From Bacillus suaedaesalsae (GTDB lineage: Bacteria > Bacillota > Bacilli > Bacillales > SA4), in NCBI RefSeq assembly GCF_016890225.1, contig NZ_JAFELM010000031.1, forward strand, positions 62,001-126,000: 64,000 nucleotides of DNA, in the 5' to 3' direction. The position numbers were made by a program, and so were the translations under genes. The notes under the pieces were generated by a model that was not told the DNA's origin, did not search any database, and saw only the letters and a list, made by a program, of their open reading frames with translations. Shown one piece after another: positions 27,615-37,257 of the stretch (positions are counted from its first letter, which is position 1; the number at the start of each line of letters is the position of its first letter).

Positions 27615-28577
27615 TTAGTCTGCACGTTTTTCACTTAAAAGACTCGAAACTTCATCAATTCTAAGTTTCTTTGCTCTAATTTCGGTAATGAGTTTATCTA
27701 ATGACTTGGCAGTTGATTCTGTTGGGTGCATTAAAACAAGTGCACCTGGATGGATTTTGGATAGCACTCGATTCGTTAACACATCAGGAGTAGGCTTTTG
27801 CCAGTCAATTGTATCAACACTCCACATGATTGTCTCCATATTGAGCTCGGCCGCAATATCCACAACCTCTTGTTTATAGCTTCCACTTGGCGGAGCAAAT
27901 AATGTAGGTGTTTTTCCAGTCGTTGCTTCAATGACAGCATTTGTTTTCACCAATTCCTGTCGTACTAGTGACGTAGTTAGTGTTTTCATATTAGGATGAC
28001 TGTATGAATGATTTCCTACCTCATGGCCTGCATCGACAATCATTTTTGCCATATCTGGGTTTTCCTTTACCCATCTGCCTTCTAAAAAAAATGTAGCATT
28101 AACATTGTGCTTCTTTAACGTTTCTAATATCGTGGGTATGTATTCATTTCCCCATGCAACATTAATGATAAAAGAAACCATTTTTTTATCTGGATGCCCT
28201 CTATATATAGCATTAGGAGGTAGATCCGATAAATGAACAGATGGTGGAATTTCCTTGAATACTAACTTTTGTGAATCGAATTCTTTTGATTTCTTCATAT
28301 TTTCATAAGATGCTTTCACATCTACTTTTAATCCATTATATCCAGGTGTTGATTTCCATACTTTATGTACTTCTGCATTTTGCGGAGCTTTCTCATACTC
28401 CAGTGCTACTTCTTTTATTTCTTCATACAATGGATCCATTACTTTTGTTACCGGTAATGCATTCTGGTCCGTTTTTAATCCGGATACATATTGGGCAGTA
28501 AAGGGATTTTGTACTGTACTGTATGAAGCTAAGGCGATTAAAAAGAAAGCAACCCACTGTATATAAATTCTTTTCAT
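27615..28577 (-). CDS. ylxY: Polysaccharide deacetylase-like protein (YlxY/PdaB-like), probably not catalytic
   Basis: 320 residues with an N-terminal signal or anchor (IYIQWVAFFLIALASYSTV). Residues 30-120 are family-specific, and a NodB-homology domain follows: NATFFLEGRWVKENPDM, the metal histidines in GHEVGNHSYSHPN, and LFAPPSGSY. The usual catalytic TFDDG-type motif near the domain start is replaced by FIINVAWGN, so the essential Asp is missing. Carbohydrate esterase activity is therefore doubtful. YlxY is conserved between pnp and mlpA in Bacillaceae. It is likely exported and envelope-associated. Confidence 0.87.
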   Translation of the reverse strand: MKRIYIQWVAFFLIALASYSTVQNPFTAQYVSGLKTDQNALPVTKVMDPLYEEIKEVALEYEKAPQNAEVHKVWKSTPGYNGLKVDVKASYENMKKSKEFDSQKLVFKEIPPSVHLSDLPPNAIYRGHPDKKMVSFIINVAWGNEYIPTILETLKKHNVNATFFLEGRWVKENPDMAKMIVDAGHEVGNHSYSHPNMKTLTTSLVRQELVKTNAVIEATTGKTPTLFAPPSGSYKQEVVDIAAELNMETIMWSVDTIDWQKPTPDVLTNRVLSKIHPGALVLMHPTESTAKSLDKLITEIRAKKLRIDEVSSLLSEKRAD

Positions 28578-28658
28578 CCTAAATGTCCCCCTTTGTACTA
28601 AAAATTATGTATGAGAAGGACAAGGTAGAACAAAAAGTATTGCTTTCACCCTATTTAG

Positions 28659-28925
28659 AAAGACTGTGTTTACTATGTATTTAATTTAGATGAACTAGAG
28701 ATGTACCAGTATGACTCTCTGCTAAGGTATGTCACCTGCTGCAGCAAAACACTGGCTGATTACGTCCCTTGTGCAAGCTAAGGGGGCATCGGGACAAAAG
28801 ACAAAGTAATTTCCGTTGTCTTTGGTGAGATCTCGCAGACAAAAAGTGCCGATATAACTCACCGCCGGAACCGATGAAAACAAGAACCCGTAACGAAATC
28901 AACATCATTTTTTAGCACAGCCTCT
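28659..28925. mobile_element. MITE-like non-coding element (about 267 bp)
   Basis: The right end on the complementary strand reads AGAGGCTGTGCTAAA, and the left end AAAGACTGTGTTTA is a degenerate inverse match. Inside, GGTGAGATCTCGC and CGGTGAG match segments of the element at 20467-20609. CGGGACAAAAGACAAAGTAA (28790-28809) matches a segment at 39521-39540 in 19 of 20 positions. No coding potential is seen. It fills the 392-bp gap between pnp and ylxY. The boundary at the left is uncertain. Confidence 0.5.
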
Positions 28926-28932
28926 AGAAAAA

Positions 28933-28955
28933 AAGAAGCTGGGCTTCAGCTTCTT
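28933..28955 (-). terminator. Intrinsic terminator of pnp
   Basis: AAGAAGCTG / CAGCTTCTT form a 9-bp stem with a short loop, and a T-run (TTTTTTT) follows on the minus strand, about 15 bp after the pnp stop. Confidence 0.9.
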
Positions 28956-28969
28956 CATTTTTTATTACA

Positions 28970-31090
28970 TTACGTTGTTGGATTTTTTTCCTTTTGTTCC
29001 TTCAGAACTGCTTTACGAGATACATTTACACGGCCTTGCTTATCGATTTCTGTAACTTTTACTAAAATCTCATCTCCGATCGCAACAACATCTTCTACTT
29101 TTCCGATGCGTTCTTCTGCAAGCTCAGAAATATGAACAAGTCCGTCCTTACCGCTGAATAGTTCAACGAAAGCACCAAATTTCTCAATTCTCTTTACTTT
29201 ACCTAGGTACATTTGTCCGACTTCTACTTCACGAACGATGTCCTCAATAATCTTCTTCGCTTTTTCATTCATTGCTTGATCAACTGAAGAGATAAATACT
29301 GTACCATCTTGCTCGATATCAATTTTAACACCTGTTTCTTCAATGATCTTATTAATTTGCTTTCCACTTGGTCCAATAACATCTCTAATTTTATCAGGCT
29401 TAATTGCCATTGTTAAAATCTTTGGAGCGTATTTAGACAGTTCACTACGCGGTGTATTTATTGTAGCAAGCATAGATTCGAGAATTTGGTTTCTTCCCAT
29501 TTTCGCCTGCATTAACGCCTCTTCTAAAATTTGGCGTGATAGTCCTTCTATTTTAATATCCATTTGAAGTGCAGTAACACCTTTAGCTGTACCTGCAACT
29601 TTAAAGTCCATATCTCCTAAGTGGTCTTCCATCCCTTGGATGTCGGTTAGGATTGTATAGTCTTCTTCTTTCTTAACTAACCCCATTGCAATACCAGCAA
29701 CTGGCGCTTTAATTGGCACACCCGCATCCATCATCGCAAGTGTACTTGCACAAATACTTGCTTGTGATGTTGAGCCATTAGATTCTAATACTTCAGAAAC
29801 TAAACGGATTGTATAAGGGAAATCCTTTTCATTTGGAATAATTGGTTCTAATGCACGCTCACCAAGAGCACCATGTCCAATTTCACGACGACCTGGTCCA
29901 CGAATTGGTCCTGTTTCCCCTACACTAAACTGAGGGAAGTTGTAGTGGTGCATGAAGCGTTTTTCCTCTTCGATGCCTAAACCATCTAAAATTTGTACAT
30001 CCCCTAAAGCTCCTAATGTACAAATACTTAGTGCTTGAGTTTGTCCACGTGTAAATAATCCAGATCCATGTGTTCTTGGTAATAATCCAATTTCAGAAAA
30101 AAGTGGACGAATTTCATCTGCACCACGGCCATCCGGACGAATTTTTTCTTTTGTAATTAGACGACGCACTTCTTCTTTTACAAGCATGTAAAGAACTTCA
30201 GATACTTGCTTTAGAACCTTTGCTTCTACTTCTTTTTCCTCGAAGTGTGCAATGATTTCCTTTTTCACTTCATTGATTGCAGCTTCACGCGCATGTTTTT
30301 CGTGAACCTGAACAGCTTGTTTCATTTTATTTTCAGCGAGTGTTCGAACTTCATTTTCAATGACAGAATCTACTTCATAAAGAGTGACTTCTGTTTTCTC
30401 TTTTCCTATTTCAGCTACGATTTCTTCTTGGAACTGAATTAAGCTCTTGATTTCTTCATGACCAAACATAATGGCTTCGAGCATTGTCTCTTCAGGAACT
30501 TCATTTGCTCCTGCTTCAACCATGTTTATAGCATCCTTTGTACCTGCTACAACTAGATGTATATCAGATTTCTCCATTAATTCAACAGATGGATTAATAA
30601 TAAATTCATTATCAACACGTCCAACTGTAACCCCGGCAATAGGCCCTTGGAATGGAATGTCAGATACACTAAGTGCTAGTGAAGATCCAAACATTGCTGC
30701 CATTTCGGAAGAGCAGTTTTGATCCACACTCATTACGATACTGATAACTTGAACTTCGTTACGGAAACCATCTGCAAATAAAGGACGGATTGGACGGTCA
30801 ATTAAACGACTTGCCAAAATAGCCTTTTCACTAGGTCTTCCTTCACGTTTAATAAATCCACCAGGAATTTTCCCTACTGCATATAAACGCTCTTCATAGT
30901 TCACTGTTAATGGAAAGAAGCTTAAATCCTTCGGTTCCTTTGAAGCTGTTGCTGTTGATAAAACAGCTGTGTCTCCGTATCTTACAAGTACTGCTCCATT
31001 TGCCTGTTTAGCTAACTGTCCAATTTCAACTGTTAACGGTCTCCCTGCCCAGTTGGTGGAAAAGATTTTTTTCTCTTGTCCCATATTCAT
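28970..31090 (-). CDS. pnp: Polyribonucleotide nucleotidyltransferase (PNPase)
   Basis: 706 residues. Two RNase PH domains are joined by an alpha-helical linker; the active-site region [18 protein letters not shown] and [15 protein letters not shown] lie in the second. A KH domain ([20 protein letters not shown]) and an S1 domain ([26 protein letters not shown]) complete it. It degrades RNA 3' to 5' by phosphorolysis. The start is ATG at 31090, with AGAGGGG 5 nt before; two codons later a second ATG (MGQEKK) would match the B. subtilis start. It lies downstream of rpsO with its own upstream region. Confidence 0.96.
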   Translation of the reverse strand: MNMGQEKKIFSTNWAGRPLTVEIGQLAKQANGAVLVRYGDTAVLSTATASKEPKDLSFFPLTVNYEERLYAVGKIPGGFIKREGRPSEKAILASRLIDRPIRPLFADGFRNEVQVISIVMSVDQNCSSEMAAMFGSSLALSVSDIPFQGPIAGVTVGRVDNEFIINPSVELMEKSDIHLVVAGTKDAINMVEAGANEVPEETMLEAIMFGHEEIKSLIQFQEEIVAEIGKEKTEVTLYEVDSVIENEVRTLAENKMKQAVQVHEKHAREAAINEVKKEIIAHFEEKEVEAKVLKQVSEVLYMLVKEEVRRLITKEKIRPDGRGADEIRPLFSEIGLLPRTHGSGLFTRGQTQALSICTLGALGDVQILDGLGIEEEKRFMHHYNFPQFSVGETGPIRGPGRREIGHGALGERALEPIIPNEKDFPYTIRLVSEVLESNGSTSQASICASTLAMMDAGVPIKAPVAGIAMGLVKKEEDYTILTDIQGMEDHLGDMDFKVAGTAKGVTALQMDIKIEGLSRQILEEALMQAKMGRNQILESMLATINTPRSELSKYAPKILTMAIKPDKIRDVIGPSGKQINKIIEETGVKIDIEQDGTVFISSVDQAMNEKAKKIIEDIVREVEVGQMYLGKVKRIEKFGAFVELFSGKDGLVHISELAEERIGKVEDVVAIGDEILVKVTEIDKQGRVNVSRKAVLKEQKEKNPTT

Positions 31091-31310
31091 TATTACCCCT
31101 CTCTTGCTAATGCTAAAAATTGTATGTAGTTATCACAAGTATCCATATTATGTAGTATTTCCTATATATAGATAAAACATATCAAATACAATTTATATAT
31201 GTAAATAATTTTGTGCTAAAAGTCAGATTTGCGCAATATTATCTTATGTATAGAGTCGTATTCTAAAATTAATTAACTCATTAGATCACCATAGAAAAGA
31301 AGCTAACAAA

Positions 31311-31337
31311 AAAGCGGGATATTCTCCCGCTTTTTGT
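31311..31337 (-). terminator. Intrinsic terminator of rpsO
   Basis: AAAAAGCGGGA / TCCCGCTTTTT, 11 bp with a 5-nt loop, followed by T on the minus strand. It abuts the rpsO stop. Confidence 0.92.
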
Positions 31338-31339
31338 TA

Positions 31340-31609
31340 TTATCGACGAAGACCAAGCTTGTTGATTAATTCGCGATAACGAGTAACGTCTTTGTTACGT
31401 AAGTAGTTAAGTAAGTTACGACGCTTACCTACCATCTTTAAAAGACCACGACGTGAGTGGTGATCCTTCTTGTGTGTACGTAAATGATCATTTAACGTAT
31501 TAATTTGCTCTGTTAGGACAGCAATTTGAACTTCTGGTGATCCAGTATCAGTTGCATGAGTTTTGTACTCAGCAATGATTTCGTTCTTGCGCTCTTGTGT
31601 TAAGGCCAT
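31340..31609 (-). CDS. rpsO: Small ribosomal subunit protein uS15
   Basis: 89 residues with the full S15 signature ([25 protein letters not shown]). It binds 16S rRNA in the platform and starts assembly. The start is ATG at 31609 (MALTQERK) with AGGAGGTG 7-8 nt before; a GTG three codons upstream overlaps the ribosome site. A promoter and a structured leader precede it, compatible with S15 autoregulation known from Gram-positive bacteria. A strong terminator follows, so pnp is read from its own start or by read-through. Confidence 0.97.
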   Translation of the reverse strand: MALTQERKNEIIAEYKTHATDTGSPEVQIAVLTEQINTLNDHLRTHKKDHHSRRGLLKMVGKRRNLLNYLRNKDVTRYRELINKLGLRR

Positions 31610-31620
31610 CCTTTTCACCT

Positions 31621-31692
31621 CCTATTAATTCATCCCCAATTACCGAGCAAGCGTCGGTGACTCGACTTGCCAAGCAATGGTTCATAACATAC
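31621..31692 (-). promoter_or_regulatory. Structured rpsO leader (possible S15 autoregulatory RNA)
   Basis: The minus-strand transcript carries TTGC-TTG-GCAA and ACCGA-CGCTTGC-TCGGT stems directly upstream of the ribosome site. Such a leader is known in Bacillus/Geobacillus to bind S15 and block translation. Matching to that class is by resemblance and position; it was not computed. Confidence 0.5.
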
Positions 31693-31699
31693 GCTTTTT

Positions 31700-31728
31700 A
31701 GCATACCCTTTTTTCACGAGAATTGCAA
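31700..31728 (-). promoter_or_regulatory. SigA-type promoter of rpsO
   Basis: The -35 TTGCAA (31723-31728) and -10 TATGCT (31700-31705) are 17 bp apart on the minus strand. It ends about 90 bp upstream of the rpsO ATG, just before the structured leader. Confidence 0.65.
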
Positions 31729-31730
31729 GT

Positions 31731-32681
31731 TTAATTCGTTACTCGTCCAATTAATATTTCTTTAGCAATCTTCATATCGATTTGAATTCTTTCAACAAGT
31801 TGGTCAATTCCCGTAAACTTTTGCTCGTCTCGAATTCGATAGAGAAAGGACAATTCAATAAATTCACCGTAAATCATGTCACTAAAGTCAAATAAATGAA
31901 CCTCTATCGAAATATTTGCAAGGTTTTCATGAAATGTAGGCTTTTTCCCAATGTTACAAACACCGTTGTACCATTCATCCTTTATTTTCATCTTAACAGC
32001 ATATACGCCGATTTTAGGAATATAGTAATCCTCTAATGGAGCAATATTAGCCGTTGGAAAACCGATCGTTGATCCCCTTTTCTCACCGTGGATCACGTTG
32101 CCTTTTATTTTATAAGGACGACCTAAAAGCGATGATATGACTGACACATTACCATCTTGTAATAGCTTTCGAATGTAAGTTGAGCTTACCTTTTCATCAT
32201 CCTTTTCTACCTTCGGAACGATTGTTTGTGTAAATTGGTTTCTTGAATGAAAGGGTAACGTCTCCATTGTCCCTTTTCCCATTCGACCATAGGTAAAATC
32301 AAAGCCTGCAACCACGTGTTTGACGTTTAGCTTAATGATATAATCATCAACAAACTCTTGTGGTAAAAGCTGCGCAAATTGTTCTTTAAACTCTACAACA
32401 TATAACTCGTCAATCCCAAGTCTTTCAATTTCCACAATCTTATCATTCAGAGGTGTGATGGCATAATGTACAGCATTCTCTCTTCTTAAAACAATAGAAG
32501 GATGAGGATAAAACGTCATTACAGCACTTTTTATACCCTTCTCATCCGCAATTTGTTTTGCAGAACCGATTACTTTTTGATGACCGATGTGAACACCATC
32601 AAAAAAACCAAGGGCCATTACTTTTGGCAAACTATTTTCTAGCTTGATTTCATGTGGATGTGAAATAAATATTGTCTTCAT
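31731..32681 (-). CDS. ribC: Bifunctional riboflavin kinase / FAD synthetase
   Basis: 316 residues. The N-terminal FAD synthetase (nucleotidyltransferase) domain has LGFFDGVHIGH and MTFYPHPS, and the SSTYIR signature region at its end. The C-terminal riboflavin kinase domain has GEKRGSTIGFPTANI. It makes FMN then FAD; it is RibC/RibF in Bacillus. The start is ATG at 32681 (MKTIFISHPH) with AAGGTG 9 nt before; the 10-residue extension has no ribosome site. It follows truB by 56 bp, as in B. subtilis. Confidence 0.95.
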   Translation of the reverse strand: MKTIFISHPHEIKLENSLPKVMALGFFDGVHIGHQKVIGSAKQIADEKGIKSAVMTFYPHPSIVLRRENAVHYAITPLNDKIVEIERLGIDELYVVEFKEQFAQLLPQEFVDDYIIKLNVKHVVAGFDFTYGRMGKGTMETLPFHSRNQFTQTIVPKVEKDDEKVSSTYIRKLLQDGNVSVISSLLGRPYKIKGNVIHGEKRGSTIGFPTANIAPLEDYYIPKIGVYAVKMKIKDEWYNGVCNIGKKPTFHENLANISIEVHLFDFSDMIYGEFIELSFLYRIRDEQKFTGIDQLVERIQIDMKIAKEILIGRVTN

Positions 32682-32737
32682 TTGTTTCATCACCTTTACT
32701 ATAGAGAACACGTTCTTCTCTAGCGTTGAAAAAGGTA

Positions 32738-33655
32738 TTAAGACATTTCATTGTATAATACCTTAGTTGGTTTCATTAAACCTTGTTTTGTTTGGTGCTT
32801 CTCATATATGGCTAATGCTAGCCCTTGTTGATCTAATAAAAGTAAAAGATCATGATTCTCAAGCAATGGGTCCATTTCTAGTACTGAACCATTCTTCACT
32901 TTCCCTGCTACTGTATCATCAATTGTAGTGTTAGGCAAATGTAAAAGGGCACGTTCAATGGGAATCAGAATATCAGAGATCGTACCATCTGCCATTCTAT
33001 TTTCTACTTCCTCAAAGGTAACACATTCATTTAATGTAAATGAACCTGAAGCAGTTCTTATTAACTTTGACATATGTGAAGGGAACCCTAACATTTCTCC
33101 TATTGTAACAGCTAATGTCCGTACATATGTACCTTTACTACAAGTTACCCTAAAGGAAAAGGATACATTATCAGAACCAAACTCCTCACGATCGTCTAAT
33201 AAAGTCAACTCATGTATAACAATGTTTCTAGTAGGTCGCTCTACCTCGATTCCTTTTCGAGCATACTCATATAGTCGTTTACCATTCACCTTTACAGCAG
33301 AATACATTGGAGGTGTTTGGCTAATGGTACCGGTTAGTTTCTGGAAAACAGACAATATTTCCTCTCTTTTTATGATTCGGTCTACAGGTTTTTCCTCAAC
33401 TATTTCTCCAGAGAAGTCTTCTGTGGTTGTTGAATAACCAAGTGTGACTTCACCTTCATACGTTTTATCACTGCCTGTTACATACTCAGCAATCTTTGTA
33501 GCACGTCCAATACAGATTGGTAAAACTCCCGTCACATCTGGATCAAGTGTACCTGTATGACCTACTTTTTTTGTCTTTACTATTTTTCGTACCTTGAACA
33601 CACAATCATGTGAAGTAAGTCCTTTTGGTTTATGTAGCAGAAGGATTCCGTTCAT
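32738..33655 (-). CDS. truB: tRNA pseudouridine-55 synthase
   Basis: 305 residues. The catalytic motif HTGTLDPDVTGVLP has the nucleophilic Asp39; RATKIAEYV and SKGTYVRTL are further family motifs, and a PUA-like C-terminus follows. It makes pseudouridine at T-loop position 55. The start is the second of two ATGs (33655), giving a 5-nt spacer from AGGAGG. It is separated from rbfA by a terminator. Confidence 0.95.
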   Translation of the reverse strand: MNGILLLHKPKGLTSHDCVFKVRKIVKTKKVGHTGTLDPDVTGVLPICIGRATKIAEYVTGSDKTYEGEVTLGYSTTTEDFSGEIVEEKPVDRIIKREEILSVFQKLTGTISQTPPMYSAVKVNGKRLYEYARKGIEVERPTRNIVIHELTLLDDREEFGSDNVSFSFRVTCSKGTYVRTLAVTIGEMLGFPSHMSKLIRTASGSFTLNECVTFEEVENRMADGTISDILIPIERALLHLPNTTIDDTVAGKVKNGSVLEMDPLLENHDLLLLLDQQGLALAIYEKHQTKQGLMKPTKVLYNEMS

Positions 33656-33688
33656 CATAGCCTCCTAAGTGTACAAATCTATATATTA

Positions 33689-33719
33689 AAAAGGGATAGA
33701 CAAAATAAATTGTCTATCC
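33689..33719 (-). terminator. Terminator between rbfA and truB
   Basis: GGATAGACA / TGTCTATCC, a 9-bp perfect stem with a 8-nt loop, is followed on the minus strand by CTTTTTAAT. It splits the nusA-infB-rbfA unit from truB-ribC, at least partly. Confidence 0.8.
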
Positions 33720-33813
33720 TGCATAGGTCCGGGGAAAGTATTACTCTTCCTTCGGTAATGAAAACGTAGCATGCCTCTACTTAAAGATTTGCCATGTTCT
33801 CTCATCATTACAA

Positions 33814-34173
33814 TTACATTTCATCACGGTGTGAAGATTTATTTAGTTCGGCTAAGAGTGATTCTATTCGGTTACCATAGTCAACTGATTCGTCAAACTC
33901 AAATGTAATTTCTGGTGTTTTACGAAGTCTAATACGTTGACCAATCTCCGAACGTATAAAACCTTTTGCTTTCGCTAAGCCTTTTAACGTATTTTGTCTC
34001 TTCTCTTCATCACCTAATACAGATATGAAAACTTTTGCTTGTTGAAGATCACCCGTTACTTCTACATCAGTAACCGTCACAAACCCAATGCGCGGGTCTT
34101 TAATTTTTCTGCCGATGATTTCTCCAAGCTCTTTTTTCATTTGCTCCCCTACTCGAGTAGCACGTATACTCAT
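33814..34173 (-). CDS. rbfA: 30S ribosome-binding factor A
   Basis: 119 residues, KH-like fold ([44 protein letters not shown]). It assists late 16S maturation and cold adaptation. The start is ATG at 34173 with GAGGTGA before it; the upstream ATG at 34197 overlaps ylxP and lacks a ribosome site. It follows ylxP by 14 bp in the nusA-infB operon. Confidence 0.93.
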   Translation of the reverse strand: MSIRATRVGEQMKKELGEIIGRKIKDPRIGFVTVTDVEVTGDLQQAKVFISVLGDEEKRQNTLKGLAKAKGFIRSEIGQRIRLRKTPEITFEFDESVDYGNRIESLLAELNKSSHRDEM

Positions 34174-34187
34174 ACGATCACCTCGCT

Positions 34188-34466
34188 TCAGTACCATTCA
34201 AAGCTTGTTTGTGCTCTTTCAATCTCAGGAAAAGAGTCAAGCAACTTCAGAGCATTTTGAAGCTCTCGTTCCGTTGCTTTTTTTGAAGATGTTATGGCAA
34301 CAATTCCAATACAGGTTCGCTGCCACACATCTTGATGATCCATTTCTGAAACAGATACGTTATATTTTTGTTTTAGCCTTGTCATAATCCGTTGCAATAC
34401 AGCGCGCTTATCTTTTAAAGATGCAGCGTCATAAATCATGCAATCACATTGGACAAAACCAATCAT
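34188..34466 (-). CDS. ylxP: YlxP family protein (DUF503)
   Basis: 92 residues, a small alpha/beta ferredoxin-like protein ([27 protein letters not shown]). The function is unknown, though conserved between infB and rbfA in Bacillota and thought to act in translation. It overlaps the infB stop by four bases (ATGA), so it is translated with IF-2. Confidence 0.9.
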   Translation of the reverse strand: MIGFVQCDCMIYDAASLKDKRAVLQRIMTRLKQKYNVSVSEMDHQDVWQRTCIGIVAITSSKKATERELQNALKLLDSFPEIERAQTSFEWY

Positions 34467-36646
34467 TTTCTTTCAATTTCCTGCATTACATAAGCTTCAA
34501 TGATATCTCCTTCTTTAATATCATTGTACTTTTCGATCGTAATACCACACTCATAACCTTGAGCTACTTCTTTCACGTCGTCCTTGAAACGTTTTAACGT
34601 GTCAAGTTGACCTTCGAAGATTACGATTCCTTCACGAATTAAACGTACGCCACTGTCACGGCTAATTTTTCCGTCTGTAACCATACAACCAGCGATTGTT
34701 CCTACTTTAGAAACTTTAAATGTTGTACGAACTTCTGCTTGACCGATTACTTTTTCTTCGTATTCAGGATCTAGCATTCCCTTCATCGCTGATTCTATTT
34801 CTTCGATAGCGTTGTAAATAATTCTGTGAAGACGAATATCTACATCTTCTTGCTCTGCTGTACGCTTCGCATTCACATCAGGTCGAACGTTAAATCCGAT
34901 TACAATTGCGTTTGAAGCGGAAGCAAGAATAATATCAGACTCAGTAATCGCTCCAACACCAGTATGAATGATTTTTACGCGCACACCTTCAACATCAATC
35001 TTTTGCAAGGAAGCAGCAAGTGCTTCTACAGAACCTTGTACGTCTGCTTTTACGATAATATTAATATCTTTAATATCACCTTGTTTAATTTGTTCGAATA
35101 AATCATCAAGGCTTAACTTAGCCTTGTCACCACGTTGTTCTGCAACTTGCTTTTGCATACGTGCTTCGCCAACAGAACGCGCAGTTTTTTCATCTGCAAA
35201 TACCATAAACTGATCTCCAGCCAACGGAACTTCGTTTAATCCCGTAACTTCTACTGGAGTTGACGGTCCTGCATCCTTCACACGTCTTCCTAAATCATTA
35301 ACCATCGCACGGACACGACCAAATGCATTTCCAACAACGATCGGGTCTCCTACTCGTAATGTACCGTTTTGAACAAGTAATGTTGCAACAGGACCGCGAC
35401 CCTTATCTAATTGAGCCTCTACAACAGTACCAATTGCAAAGCGCTTAGGATTAGCTTTCCATTCTTCTACTTCACTTACTAAGATAATCATTTCCAGTAG
35501 TTCGTCGATACCTTCACCTTTTAAGGCAGACACTGGTACGAAGATTGTATCTCCCCCCCAAGCCTCAGGTACTAATCCACGATCTGTTAGCTCTTGCATC
35601 ACACGATCAGGGTTTGCAGATGGTTTATCCATCTTATTCACTGCAACAATAATTGGTACTCCAGCAGCCTTAGCATGGTTGATCGCTTCAACTGTTTGTG
35701 GCATAACCCCATCATCAGCAGCAACAACAAGAATTGTAATGTCTGTAATTTGAGCTCCACGAGCACGCATCGTTGTGAACGCAGCATGTCCAGGAGTATC
35801 TAAGAATGTAACTTTTTTATCGTTAACGACAACTTGGTATGCACCGATATGCTGCGTGATTCCACCCGCTTCACCTTCAGTAACCTTTGTGTTACGAATT
35901 GAATCAAGTAACGTCGTTTTTCCGTGGTCAACGTGACCCATTATTGTGACGATAGGAGGACGAACTTGTAGATCCTCTGGCTTATCTTCAATATCATAGC
36001 CTTCAAATTCTGTTTCTTCGTATACGATTTCCGCTTCAACCTCAACACCGTAGTCAGATGCAATTAATTCAATCGTATCATTGTCTAGGTCTTGGTTAAT
36101 TGTTGCCATTATACCTAACATGAATAGCTTCTTAATAATTTCAGAAGGCTCTTTTCCAAGCTTAGCAGCTAATTCTGCAACAGTTAGTGATCCAGTATAC
36201 GTAATTCTATCTGGTAACTCCGTAACCTTTGCTTGGGTTTGCTGTTTTCCGCCGCCGCCCTTTTTGTGCTTATTTTTCTTGAAAGCTGCATTATCGTTAG
36301 CTTTTTTGTTGTCTTTTTCTTTACGCTTATTTGCACCTTTTTTCTTTGCAGGAACATTTACGACAACTTCATCATCGTCATCAGTGCTAAATACTTTTCC
36401 TTTAACCTGTGGTTGTTGCTTAACCTCAGGAGTAGCCTTTTTCTCTTGAGCTTTTTCTGTTGTTTCCTTCTTTTCAGGCTTCTCTTCTTTCTTTGTGAAG
36501 CGCTCATCTAATTTCTGTACCATATCGTCCTCTATTGTTGCCATATGATTCGACACTTCTACATTCAGTTCTTTTAATATATTAATCACTTCTTTACTTG
36601 AAATGTTTTGTTTCTTTGCATATTCATAAACACGCATTTTACTCAT
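34463..36646 (-). CDS. infB: Translation initiation factor IF-2
   Basis: 727 residues. An N-terminal IF2_N domain ([21 protein letters not shown]) is followed by a lysine-rich linker, a second IF2_N segment, and the GTPase with G1 [14 protein letters not shown] and NKMD. EF-Tu-like domains II to IV and the C-terminal initiator-tRNA binding domain ([21 protein letters not shown]) complete it. It delivers fMet-tRNA to the 30S subunit. The start is ATG at 36646 with GGGGGTGA before it. It lies downstream of ylxQ and upstream of ylxP. Confidence 0.97.
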   Translation of the reverse strand: MSKMRVYEYAKKQNISSKEVINILKELNVEVSNHMATIEDDMVQKLDERFTKKEEKPEKKETTEKAQEKKATPEVKQQPQVKGKVFSTDDDDEVVVNVPAKKKGANKRKEKDNKKANDNAAFKKNKHKKGGGGKQQTQAKVTELPDRITYTGSLTVAELAAKLGKEPSEIIKKLFMLGIMATINQDLDNDTIELIASDYGVEVEAEIVYEETEFEGYDIEDKPEDLQVRPPIVTIMGHVDHGKTTLLDSIRNTKVTEGEAGGITQHIGAYQVVVNDKKVTFLDTPGHAAFTTMRARGAQITDITILVVAADDGVMPQTVEAINHAKAAGVPIIVAVNKMDKPSANPDRVMQELTDRGLVPEAWGGDTIFVPVSALKGEGIDELLEMIILVSEVEEWKANPKRFAIGTVVEAQLDKGRGPVATLLVQNGTLRVGDPIVVGNAFGRVRAMVNDLGRRVKDAGPSTPVEVTGLNEVPLAGDQFMVFADEKTARSVGEARMQKQVAEQRGDKAKLSLDDLFEQIKQGDIKDINIIVKADVQGSVEALAASLQKIDVEGVRVKIIHTGVGAITESDIILASASNAIVIGFNVRPDVNAKRTAEQEDVDIRLHRIIYNAIEEIESAMKGMLDPEYEEKVIGQAEVRTTFKVSKVGTIAGCMVTDGKISRDSGVRLIREGIVIFEGQLDTLKRFKDDVKEVAQGYECGITIEKYNDIKEGDIIEAYVMQEIERK

Positions 36647-36662
36647 ACGTTCACCCCCGAAT

Positions 36663-36968
36663 TTATTCCTCGAGCAATGTGTTTAGCTTCTTCGCAAATC
36701 CATCATCTAGAATACCAATAACGACTCTTTCCTCTTTTCCAATCGCCTGTCCAAGCTCTGAACGATTTTCAACATAGCGAATTGGTACTTGGTAGTAAGA
36801 GCACTTATCTTTAATTTTCTTTTCTGTGTTTTTTGAGGCATCTTTTGAAAGTAAAACCAGTTTTGCTGATTTACGTTGAATCTCTTTTACAACTAATTCC
36901 TCACCAGAAATAATCTTCCTTGCTCGAGCTGCTAACCCTAAAAGAGATTTCCATGGTTTTTGATTCAT
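36663..36968 (-). CDS. ylxQ: Ribosomal L7Ae-type protein YlxQ
   Basis: 101 residues of the L7Ae/L30e/S12e/Gadd45 family ([41 protein letters not shown]). It probably binds K-turn RNA or the ribosome. The start is ATG at 36968 ([12 protein letters not shown]), although the AAGGAGA site is 12 nt away. An upstream TTG (36995) would overlap rnpM. It lies one base after the rnpM stop, so translation is coupled. Confidence 0.88.
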   Translation of the reverse strand: MNQKPWKSLLGLAARARKIISGEELVVKEIQRKSAKLVLLSKDASKNTEKKIKDKCSYYQVPIRYVENRSELGQAIGKEERVVIGILDDGFAKKLNTLLEE

Positions 36969-36969
36969 A

Positions 36970-37245
36970 TTATGATTGATTCTCCTTTTCAACAAGAGAA
37001 ATCAATTCGTCATATAAAGATTCATTAACTTGTGCGTTCAGATGATTAGCTAAACTATTTTTCTTTTTTGCTTGTAATATAACTTCTTTATCTTTACTTA
37101 AGTAAGCGCCACGTCCAGATTTCTTACCTGTTAGATCGACGGAAACCTCTCCCTCTTTCGATCTGACAATACGGATAAGTTCTTTTTTCGGCTTCATTTC
37201 CTGACTAGCCACACACTTCCTTAAAGGAATTTTGCGATTACTCAT
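36970..37245 (-). CDS. rnpM: RnpM (YlxR), RNase P modulator / K-turn-linked RNA-binding protein
   Basis: 91 residues. The YlxR signature LRKCVASQEMKPKKELIRIVR, a nucleic-acid-binding GRGAYL segment, and a basic C-terminus are clear. Recent work in Bacillus assigns YlxR as RnpM, which binds RnpA and modulates RNase P; earlier annotation calls it a nucleic-acid-binding protein. It lies between nusA and ylxQ. Confidence 0.9.
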   Translation of the reverse strand: MSNRKIPLRKCVASQEMKPKKELIRIVRSKEGEVSVDLTGKKSGRGAYLSKDKEVILQAKKKNSLANHLNAQVNESLYDELISLVEKENQS

Positions 37246-37257
37246 CTATCTCACCCC

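Noticed and set aside
32928-33437. Open frames on the plus strand up to 170 residues (here, and at 7873-8301, 46320-46832, 54799-55302)
   Set aside because: They lie entirely inside clear minus-strand genes (truB, ymfF, rseP, sigD), lack ribosome sites and have composition of antisense shadows.
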